Shown here: one piece after another, positions 57,433-64,000 of the stretch
Layout: the number at the start of each line of letters is the position of its first letter
How positions within the stretch are numbered: the first letter of the stretch is position 1
Source: Azoarcus sp.
Lineage (GTDB): Bacteria; Pseudomonadota; Gammaproteobacteria; Burkholderiales; Rhodocyclaceae
DNA length: 64,000 nt
Direction of reading: 5' to 3'
Assembly (NCBI GenBank): GCA_031274995.1
Contig: JAISPJ010000033.1
Span: forward strand, 18,810-82,809
The notes under the pieces: model-generated
Seen by the model: only the letters and a program-made list of their open reading frames with translations
Database searches by the model: none
What the model was told of the DNA's origin: nothing
Program-made: the position numbers and the translations under genes

Positions 57433-58434
57433 TCACAATTTTTCTGTCAAGCGTTCGATCATCTTCCAGACCGCTTCGATTTGCGGCGCGTCGCGGGTAT
57501 GGTAAGCGGAGCCGGTGTAGCCCCACCAGTCCCAACAGCCGTTCGCATCCCTGGCATTGGAGGTTTGCGGATAGAGAACGAGCAGGCGGTTGGTTTCAGC
57601 CCATTCGTTGTAACCGGACTGATGGGCCCAGGTCTCTCCTGCTGTGGCGACGTTCTGGCGGCAACCGTGGAAAGCGACGTGGATACGGCAGCCGCCGACG
57701 CGGCAGGCAGCCGGGATATAGACATAAGCGGTATCGTTCATGCCCGCTTCCCGCCGGGCGAACCCGGACTGGTCGAATGCGAGCAGTTCGCCGTTTGCCG
57801 CTTGCGCCTTGGGGCGCAATTCGCCGAGCAGGTGCGCGAGCAGACGGCCAGGCGCGTCGAAATCACCACAATGATTGATGTAGGGCGGTCCCGTTAGCCC
57901 GCAGGCGATTTTCGCCGAGGGGACAATCATGGCGTGACCGGCATCCGGCAGGCGCTCATAGGCGACGGACGATTCGGGCAGCCATTGCAGGTAAAACGCG
58001 CGGGCGGCATCCACGACGGCGCTTTTCACCATGCCGTCTCTCCCGCCGGAGAACAGCCAGACCCGGCTGCCACGCAAGCCTTCCAACGGGTCGATGTGCC
58101 CGGCTGCCGCCTGTTTTTCGGCTTCCGCCCGTAATTTGTCCGGCTTGGGAGGAGGCGTGAAGAAATTGGGCGATATGCAGGACGACAGGGCTTTGAGGAC
58201 GCTTCCCCCGGCGCAGTAGTATGGCCCTCCTGCCAGGATGCCTGCTCCGCGTACCCGTGCGGAATGCGCGACGTGGAATTGCGCCGCCATGAACGCGCCC
58301 GAAGAAAACCCTGAGACGGTCACGTTTTCGGATTTGGCGGCCAGAGCGGGTAGCGGTTCGGCAGCATGGACAACGGCGAAGGAGAAGAAGCACGCTGCCG
58401 CGAAGCCGGCAAAGCGTGCCTTGGTCTGCTTCAT
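57433..58434 (-). CDS. PHB-depolymerase-like secreted esterase
   Basis: 333 residues. Signal peptide (GFAAACFFSFAVVHA), then an alpha/beta hydrolase with lipase box GFSSGAFM (nucleophile Ser), PDAGHAMIVP and HVAFHGCRQN, the pattern of extracellular polyhydroxybutyrate depolymerases of the PHB_depo_C/PhaZ type. Cysteines in the C-terminal half suggest disulfides. The first four bases overlap the antiporter stop (ATGA). It would hydrolyse short-chain polyesters or a related ester outside the cytoplasm. Confidence 0.82.
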   Translation of the reverse strand: MKQTKARFAGFAAACFFSFAVVHAAEPLPALAAKSENVTVSGFSSGAFMAAQFHVAHSARVRGAGILAGGPYYCAGGSVLKALSSCISPNFFTPPPKPDKLRAEAEKQAAAGHIDPLEGLRGSRVWLFSGGRDGMVKSAVVDAARAFYLQWLPESSVAYERLPDAGHAMIVPSAKIACGLTGPPYINHCGDFDAPGRLLAHLLGELRPKAQAANGELLAFDQSGFARREAGMNDTAYVYIPAACRVGGCRIHVAFHGCRQNVATAGETWAHQSGYNEWAETNRLLVLYPQTSNARDANGCWDWWGYTGSAYHTRDAPQIEAVWKMIERLTEKL

Positions 58435-60149
58435 GTGGAATGCCCGTCCTGTTCTACAGGACGGAAGCGTTCGACGACGTGGTTGCTCATGCTCTTGGCA
58501 AGTTCTTCCTCGCCGTAAAAGATCTTGTCGATGCCTTCGCCGTGCAGCAGGCGGGATTCTTCTTCGCTGTGGGTGCGCACCACGATTTCGATGTCAGGGT
58601 TCAGCGTGCGCGCCGCTTCGGCCATCTTGTGCACATCCAATGGGGAGGGCGTGGCGACCACCAGTATGGCGGCGTTGGCGATGTGGGCCTGGATCAGAAC
58701 GGCGGGATCGATTGCGTCGCCATATACGGCGGCTTTTCCTTTTTTGCGCAGATCCTCCACGCATTCACGGTTTTGTTCCGCCACCACGTAGGGGATGTTG
58801 CGTTCTTCGAGCGCTTGGGCGATGCGCTGCCCAACCCGGCCATAACCTACCAGCACCACTTGGCCTTCCAGGTATTTGCGGTCGGTGCTCATCGGCAACT
58901 GCGCGTAAGGTTCCTCGCGCTGCTCGAGATTGCGCACGAATTCAAATCGAGCCAGCAGCCACCGTTTCAACGGATTGACCGCCATGAACATCACTGGATT
59001 GAGGGCGATGGAAATCAATGCCCCGGCCAGGACCAGACTTTGGGTTTCCTCCGGCATCAGTTTCACACGGACGGCTTCTGCGGCGAGGATGAAAGAGAAT
59101 TCGCCAATCTGCGCCAGACTGGCGGCAACCGTCAGGGCCGTGTTCATCGGGTAACGGAAGGCCAGCACCAGAAAGACGGCGGCCAGCGTCTTGCCCAGCA
59201 TGATGATCCCGACCACCGCAAGCACACGCAAGGGTTGTTCCACCAGAATCAAGGGTTTGAACAGCATTCCGACCGCGACAAAAAACAGCACGGAGAAGGC
59301 GTCCCGGAAAGGCAAAGACTCCTCCGCCGCGCGATGGCTGAGCTTCGATTCCCGCAACACCATGCCCGCGAAGAATGCGCCAAGGGCGGGAGACACGTTG
59401 AACAGCACCAGCGCGCCATAGGCAATACCGATGGCAATAGAGACGACCGCCAGGGTGAAGAGCTCACGTGAGCCGGTGCGTGCCACCTGCCACAGCAACC
59501 AGGGAATGACCCGCTGACCTGCCACCAGCATCAAAAAGATGAAGGCTGCCACGTACAGTATGGTCTTTGTGAGCATTGCCCAGAGCGAACCCTGTGTCCC
59601 GAGGGTTTCGATCCCGCCGCTGTCGCCAAGATACAGCTTTGCGAGGGGCGGCAGCAGCACCAGTGCCAGCACCGTGGCCAGGTCTTCCACCACCAGCCAG
59701 CCCACCGCAATGCGCCCGTTCATGGTTTCCAGTATGCCGCGCGTCTCCAGCGCCTTGATTAGCACGACCGTGCTGGCGCAGGACAGGGACAATCCAAACA
59801 CGAGTGCTTCGCCGTGGTTCCATCCCCAGAATTCCGAGACAATCATGCCCAGGATAGTTGCCAACCCCATCTGGGCTACCGCACCCGGAACGGCGATGCG
59901 TTTGACCGACATCAAATCGCCGAGCGAGAAATGCAGCCCCACCCCGAACATCAGCAACATCACGCCAAGTTCCGAGAGCTGGTTGGCAATCTCCTGGTCT
60001 CCCACAAAGCCCGGTGTTGCCGGCCCGATGATGATGCCCGCGAGCAGGTAGCCCACAAGAGCGGGGATGCGCAGGCGCTCGGCGATGAAACCCAGTATCA
60101 GGGCCATGCCGAAACCAAAAGCGATTGTCGAGATCAAGTGGTGTTCCAT
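58431..60149 (-). CDS. CPA2-family cation/proton antiporter with TrkA-N domain (YbaL/KefB-like)
   Basis: 572 residues. About twelve helices (GYLLAGIIIGPATPGF, VLLMFGVGLHFSLGDL, ASTVVLIKALE, NVSPALGAFFAGMVLRES) followed by a cytoplasmic RCK domain with the nucleotide-binding loop VGYGRVGQRIAQALEE. Likely a K+/H+ or Na+/H+ exchanger controlled by bound nucleotide. The length and lack of a quinone oxidoreductase partner favour YbaL/RosB-like over KefB/C. ATGA overlap with the esterase gene. Confidence 0.88.
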   Translation of the reverse strand: MEHHLISTIAFGFGMALILGFIAERLRIPALVGYLLAGIIIGPATPGFVGDQEIANQLSELGVMLLMFGVGLHFSLGDLMSVKRIAVPGAVAQMGLATILGMIVSEFWGWNHGEALVFGLSLSCASTVVLIKALETRGILETMNGRIAVGWLVVEDLATVLALVLLPPLAKLYLGDSGGIETLGTQGSLWAMLTKTILYVAAFIFLMLVAGQRVIPWLLWQVARTGSRELFTLAVVSIAIGIAYGALVLFNVSPALGAFFAGMVLRESKLSHRAAEESLPFRDAFSVLFFVAVGMLFKPLILVEQPLRVLAVVGIIMLGKTLAAVFLVLAFRYPMNTALTVAASLAQIGEFSFILAAEAVRVKLMPEETQSLVLAGALISIALNPVMFMAVNPLKRWLLARFEFVRNLEQREEPYAQLPMSTDRKYLEGQVVLVGYGRVGQRIAQALEERNIPYVVAEQNRECVEDLRKKGKAAVYGDAIDPAVLIQAHIANAAILVVATPSPLDVHKMAEAARTLNPDIEIVVRTHSEEESRLLHGEGIDKIFYGEEELAKSMSNHVVERFRPVEQDGHST

Positions 60150-60300
60150 ACGCTGGATTCTTACATATCTGGCGTTAAACCTTATAATTCTATTTCATTA
60201 ACAATAGTATCAGGGGGTTGAACCCTCTTTTTTCAGGAAAAGCGACGCCTTTTCCGTACCACGTACCATATTGTCCGACCATGCCGGAACTGTGAAACCC

Positions 60301-61590
60301 ATGACACCACAACGCATTCTTACCGGTATTACCCCCTCGGGAACGCCTCACCTCGGCAACTACGCGGGTGCAATCCGTCCAGCGGTAGAAGCCAGCCAGC
60401 GTCCTGGCGTCGAGAGCTTCTACTTCCTCTCCGACTACCACGCGCTCATCAAGACCGCCAATCCTGAACGGGTACAGCGCTCCACACTGGAAATCGCCGC
60501 TACTTGGCTGGCCGCCGGGCTGCGCCCGGAGCGCGCGTGGTTCTACCGCCAGTCCGATGTTCCCGAAATCACTGAACTTGCCTGGCTGCTTGCCTGCGTG
60601 ACCGGCAAGGGGCTGCTCAACCGTGCGCACGCCTACAAGGCTGCCGTCGACAAGAACCTTGCCGAAGCCGAAGAGCCGGACGCCGGGGTGACAATGGGAC
60701 TGTTCATGTATCCTGTGCTGATGGCCGCCGATATCCTTATGTTCAACGCGCACAAGGTTCCCGTAGGGCGCGATCAGGTCCAGCACCTGGAAATGGCGCG
60801 CGACATCGCCGCGAGTTTCAACCATCGCTACGGCGAATACTTTGTATTGCCTGAAGCGGCGGTTGACGAATCCGTCGCAACGCTGCCGGGGCTGGACGGG
60901 CAGAAGATGAGCAAGAGTTACGACAACATCATTCCGCTCTTTGCTTCCCGAAACATGTTGAAAAAACTGGTATTTGGCGTTGTTACCGACTCGAAGGCCC
61001 CCGGCGAGCCGAAAGAGACTGAAGGTTCCGCGCTGTTCCAACTCTTTCAGGCATTTGCCACGCCCGCCGAAACCGAAACGATGCGCGCCCGCTTCACGGA
61101 GGGCATCGCTTGGGGAGAAGCCAAGGAAGCCCTCTTCCAAAAACTGGAATCGGTCATTGCGCCGATGCGGGTACGCTACGAAGAATTGATCGCCGAACCT
61201 GCGCGCATTGAACAGGTGTTGAAGAGCGGCGCGGCGGCGCTACGCGCGAAATACGCGGCCCCTTTCATTGCCCGCCTGCGCGAAGCCACCGGATTGCGCA
61301 AGCTTGACCAACTTCCCGTGATACCTGCGGATTCACGCGCAAAACCCAAGGCACAAGCCAAACCCCAATTCAAGCAATACCGCGAGGCGGATGGGCTCTT
61401 CTACTTCAAGCTCGTTGACGGCGATGGCCGTCTGTGCCTGCAAAGCCGGGGCTTTGCTTCTGCCCGCGAGGCCGGGCAGGCCGTAGCGGGCATTAAAAAC
61501 AACGAAGGCTACAGTCAATGGGGCGTACCTGCGCCCGGCGCGAGCGAGGTCGACATCCGGCAGGCCATTGATGCTCTCCGCGCAGATTGA
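60301..61590 (+). CDS. trpS: Tryptophanyl-tRNA synthetase with C-terminal DUF1508-like extension
   Basis: 429 residues. The HIGH-like motif [10 protein letters not shown] (12-21), KMSKS (202-206) and [18 protein letters not shown] are those of bacterial TrpS, which ends near residue 340. Beyond a basic linker, residues 358-405 ([19 protein letters not shown]...[13 protein letters not shown]) look like a YegP/DUF1508 repeat, which is not part of the catalytic fold. Start at ATG 60301 (MTPQ). It overlaps murB by 20 bases. Confidence 0.9.
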   Translation: MTPQRILTGITPSGTPHLGNYAGAIRPAVEASQRPGVESFYFLSDYHALIKTANPERVQRSTLEIAATWLAAGLRPERAWFYRQSDVPEITELAWLLACVTGKGLLNRAHAYKAAVDKNLAEAEEPDAGVTMGLFMYPVLMAADILMFNAHKVPVGRDQVQHLEMARDIAASFNHRYGEYFVLPEAAVDESVATLPGLDGQKMSKSYDNIIPLFASRNMLKKLVFGVVTDSKAPGEPKETEGSALFQLFQAFATPAETETMRARFTEGIAWGEAKEALFQKLESVIAPMRVRYEELIAEPARIEQVLKSGAAALRAKYAAPFIARLREATGLRKLDQLPVIPADSRAKPKAQAKPQFKQYREADGLFYFKLVDGDGRLCLQSRGFASAREAGQAVAGIKNNEGYSQWGVPAPGASEVDIRQAIDALRAD

Positions 61591-62614
61591 CGCTGATTTG
61601 ACAGCGTTGAACACCTTCGGGCTGCCCGCGCGGGCGAGGTATCTGCTGCGTGTGCGTTCAGAAGAAGAAGCGCGACAGGCGCACGTCTTCCTTGCGGGCC
61701 GTCCGGGGGGCGTTCCCGGTTCGAGCGTGATTCTGGGTGGCGGCAGTAACCTCGTCCTGCGCGGCGAACCGCTCGATATCGTCCTCAAAGTCGAAATTCC
61801 CGGACGGCGCAGGCTTGATGAAACCTCCTCGTCCACATCCGTCCTCGTCGAAGCGGGGGCGGGCGAAAACTGGCACGATTTCGTCCGCTGGACGCTCGAT
61901 CAGGGCTGGCCGGGGCTGGAAAATCTCTCCTTCATCCCCGGAACCGTGGGGGCGGCCCCTGTCCAGAACATCGGCGCTTACGGCCTGGAAGTGGCCGAAC
62001 GCATCGAATCGCTCGACGCACTGGACCTCGCCAGCGGCGAGTTCAGGCAATTCGATTCCGCCGCCTGCCGGTTTGATTACCGCGACAGCGTTTTCAAGCG
62101 CCAACCGGGGCGCTGGCTCATTACGGCAGTGCGCTTTCGCCTGCCGCTCGATTGGCAGCCCCTTACCCGCTACGGCGAACTTGCGTGCGAACTGGCCGGA
62201 CACGGTTTCAACGATTCCAGCCCTCCCTCTCCCCTCCAGGTGTCGGACGCCGTTATCGCGCTGCGACGGCGCAAACTGCCCGACCCTGCCGAACTCGGCA
62301 GCGCGGGCAGCTTCTTCAAAAATCCCGCCATCGAGGCTGGACGATGCGCGGCCCTGCTTACCGCCCATCCCGACTTACCGCATTACCCGCAGTCCGATGG
62401 CCGGGAAAAACTCGCTGCCGGGTGGCTGATTGAACAATGCGGCTGGAAGGGACGCCGCCTCGGCCCCGTGGGTTGCCACGTCCAGCACGCGCTCGTCCTT
62501 GTTAACCACGGTGGCGCGACCGGCGCAGACATACTGCGGCTGGCCGCGAGCATCCAGAACGACGTATTCAGGCGCTTCGGCGTGGAACTGGAGCCGGAGC
62601 CTGTGTTTGTATAG
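61571..62614 (+). CDS. murB: UDP-N-acetylenolpyruvoylglucosamine reductase
   Basis: 347 residues, type I MurB. FAD enzyme that reduces the enolpyruvyl group to make UDP-MurNAc. [12 protein letters not shown], the [22 protein letters not shown] cut and [10 protein letters not shown] (catalytic Ser) segments are intact. Starts with ATG at 61571 inside the trpS tail; a TTG three bases earlier is also possible. Ends one base before apaH. Confidence 0.93.
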   Translation: MLSAQIDADLTALNTFGLPARARYLLRVRSEEEARQAHVFLAGRPGGVPGSSVILGGGSNLVLRGEPLDIVLKVEIPGRRRLDETSSSTSVLVEAGAGENWHDFVRWTLDQGWPGLENLSFIPGTVGAAPVQNIGAYGLEVAERIESLDALDLASGEFRQFDSAACRFDYRDSVFKRQPGRWLITAVRFRLPLDWQPLTRYGELACELAGHGFNDSSPPSPLQVSDAVIALRRRKLPDPAELGSAGSFFKNPAIEAGRCAALLTAHPDLPHYPQSDGREKLAAGWLIEQCGWKGRRLGPVGCHVQHALVLVNHGGATGADILRLAASIQNDVFRRFGVELEPEPVFV

Positions 62615-62615
62615 C

Positions 62616-63431
62616 ATGTCAACATATGCAATCGGCGACATCCAGGGCTGTTACGGCGCATTGCGGCGCCTGCTTGATCTTTGCTCGTTCAATCCCGCCG
62701 CCGACCGGCTCTGGCTCGTTGGCGATCTCGTCAATCGCGGCCCGGAATCGCTCCAGGTGCTGCGTTTCGTCGCAGGCCTCGGAGATGCCGTCACCGTTGT
62801 GCTCGGCAATCATGATCTCTACCTGTTGATGCTCCACGCCGGTCTCGGCTCCCGAAAGGCCGGCGACAATCTGAACGACATCCTGACCGCGCCGGACTGC
62901 GACGAACTGCTGCATTGGCTTGTCCGTCGCCCCCTGCTGTACGTCGAAGACCAATATGTGCTCGTGCACGCGGGGCTGCTGCCACAATGGACAGTCCCCA
63001 AAGCCCGGGCGCTGGCCGAAGAAGTTCAGGCCGCGCTTACAGGCAGGAATTCGAAAAATTTTCTCCTGCACCTCATGGGCAGCCGACCGGATCACTGGGA
63101 AGACCGCCTCAGGGGGTGGGGTCGCCTGCGTGTCATTGTCAACGCCTTCACGCGCATGCGTTTCTGCACTCCCGAGGGTCACATGGTGATGCGCGCCAAA
63201 GGCTCTCCAGATACTGCTCCCGAAGGCACCTTCCCATGGTTTGCGCTTCCGGGGCGTGCCAACCGTACCCACACCATCATTTTCGGCCACTGGTCAGCGC
63301 TGGGTTTTTACCGCGAAAAAGGCTTGATCGCCCTCGATTCCGGCTATGTATGGGGTGGCCCGCTCACCGCGCTGCGGATTGAAGATGGCGAAGTTTTTCA
63401 AGTCACTGTGAATTACAACGATAAACGCTAA
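62616..63431 (+). CDS. apaH: Symmetrical diadenosine tetraphosphatase
   Basis: 271 residues. Calcineurin-like metallophosphatase splitting Ap4A into two ADP and decapping Np4-capped RNA. The metal motifs are AIGDIQGC, LVGDLVNRGP, VLGNHD and the FGHWSALG and LDSGYVWGG segments typical of ApaH. Starts two bases after murB, so trpS-murB-apaH form one operon. Confidence 0.95.
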   Translation: MSTYAIGDIQGCYGALRRLLDLCSFNPAADRLWLVGDLVNRGPESLQVLRFVAGLGDAVTVVLGNHDLYLLMLHAGLGSRKAGDNLNDILTAPDCDELLHWLVRRPLLYVEDQYVLVHAGLLPQWTVPKARALAEEVQAALTGRNSKNFLLHLMGSRPDHWEDRLRGWGRLRVIVNAFTRMRFCTPEGHMVMRAKGSPDTAPEGTFPWFALPGRANRTHTIIFGHWSALGFYREKGLIALDSGYVWGGPLTALRIEDGEVFQVTVNYNDKR

Positions 63432-63441
63432 AAATTCGCCT

Positions 63442-64000
63442 TTACCGTGTTTGCTGGTTGTGCTGCTGGTCGTGCGAAACTTGCCTTTCTTCCCGGATTT
63501 CCACGCCGGGGATCGGCTCGCCCCGCTCGATGTGCGCGGCAATATTGTGGCGCACCCGCGCCATGATGAAATTGCTGTGCTGGCGCATTGCGCTGTCCGT
63601 CTCCACCTTTGCCTCTATTGCCCGCAGGCTGGCGTAGGCGGGGGCAAGTTCCGGGTGTTGCTGTACCGCCTGGTCAATCGGCTCGCGCCGGAAAACTTCA
63701 GCGGCCAGCCCCGCCTTTGCCTGCTTTTGCAGGTTCTCCATATAGGCAAATTCTTGCGCCGAAGCATTACGTTCTGGCCGTGCCATCAGCTTTGCAAGGG
63801 TCTCAAAACCCTTTACGTATTCCCGGCGCTCATGCAAGGTCATTTCACGGCTGCGCTCGAATTCGAGTGCTTCGCGGGCTTGAGGTGTTTTCGCCCATTG
63901 CCCGTGCTGAAGTTCGTTTGAATACACAACTTCAGCCCCGCGCCGGTAGATGGTCATGCGGTCGGCCAGCTTCTCGCGCTCGATGCGCTCGACAGTCACG
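63442..64000 (-). CDS. C-terminal part of a plasmid/ICE-type protein (partial)
   Basis: The frame is open to the right edge, about 185 visible residues. They are alpha-helical and charged, with PELAPAYASLRAIEAKVETDSA and FIMARVRHNIAAHIERGEPIPGVEI, a pattern I associate with the tails of large plasmid or ICE proteins of Proteobacteria (KfrB, zeta-toxin-linked or TraI-like). The upstream domain is outside the window. It suggests that a mobile element begins at the right edge; the identity is tentative. Convergent with apaH, ten bases apart. Confidence 0.4.
   Translation of the reverse strand, partial: VTVERIEREKLADRMTIYRRGAEVVYSNELQHGQWAKTPQAREALEFERSREMTLHERREYVKGFETLAKLMARPERNASAQEFAYMENLQKQAKAGLAAEVFRREPIDQAVQQHPELAPAYASLRAIEAKVETDSAMRQHSNFIMARVRHNIAAHIERGEPIPGVEIREERQVSHDQQHNQQTR

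Overview
The window is a stretch of GC-rich chromosome (roughly 60% G+C by eye) from a betaproteobacterium, probably near Rhodocyclales/Nitrosomonadales. This rests on the gene families and their order: dnaA-dnaN-gyrB, a birA-coaX-SPOR-coaE-zapD-yacG string, trpS-murB-apaH, a PHB-depolymerase-like protein and OxyR beside Dps. No rRNA or CRISPR array is present. Three tRNA genes are (Ala-GGC, Glu-UUC, Asp-GUC).

Layout. 1-2.4 kb: the end of a TgpA-like transglutaminase gene, a lytic transglycosylase, a small lipoyl-domain protein and the tRNA-Ala/tRNA-Glu pair. 2.3-5.5 kb: a decayed mobile island. It holds a serine-recombinase tail abutting tRNA-Glu, a HigBA toxin-antitoxin pair, a phage-type lysozyme, tRNA-Asp, a broken type I restriction-subunit tail, and two copies of an apparently undescribed ~95-115 nt small RNA gene with conserved promoter and covarying hairpins. 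5.5-12.5 kb: an accessory metabolic cluster of arginase-fold protein, GNAT, DegT aminotransferase, a pair of ArnE/ArnF-like half-transporters, esterase, class III aminotransferase and MtnX-like phosphatase. 12.6-29.5 kb: mostly core genes (ComEA-like, ClcB-like, RlmJ, ArgH, a Ser/Thr kinase with a cyclic-nucleotide domain, fumarase, YciV/YciO, a membrane protease, ScpA/ScpB, RluB, HemE).

29.5-42.1 kb is the replication neighbourhood: hemE, an AT-rich intergenic region with DnaA boxes that is my best oriC candidate, priA, then dnaA-dnaN-gyrB. Between them lies an AmpG-type muropeptide permease with an entire MlaC-like phospholipid-binding domain inserted in the predicted periplasmic loop between helices 9 and 10.

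42.1-64 kb: LysS, a large P-loop ATPase with five tandem 40-residue PPR/TPR-like repeats (a candidate STAND-type sensor), the oxidative-stress genes dps, oxyR and sodB, a DegP protease, transaldolase, a phosphoethanolamine-transferase-like gene coupled to yacG, the cofactor/cell-division string, a CPA2 antiporter, trpS-murB-apaH, and at the right edge the tail of a plasmid/ICE-type gene. Function names follow family recognition from the translated sequence; no database search was possible.
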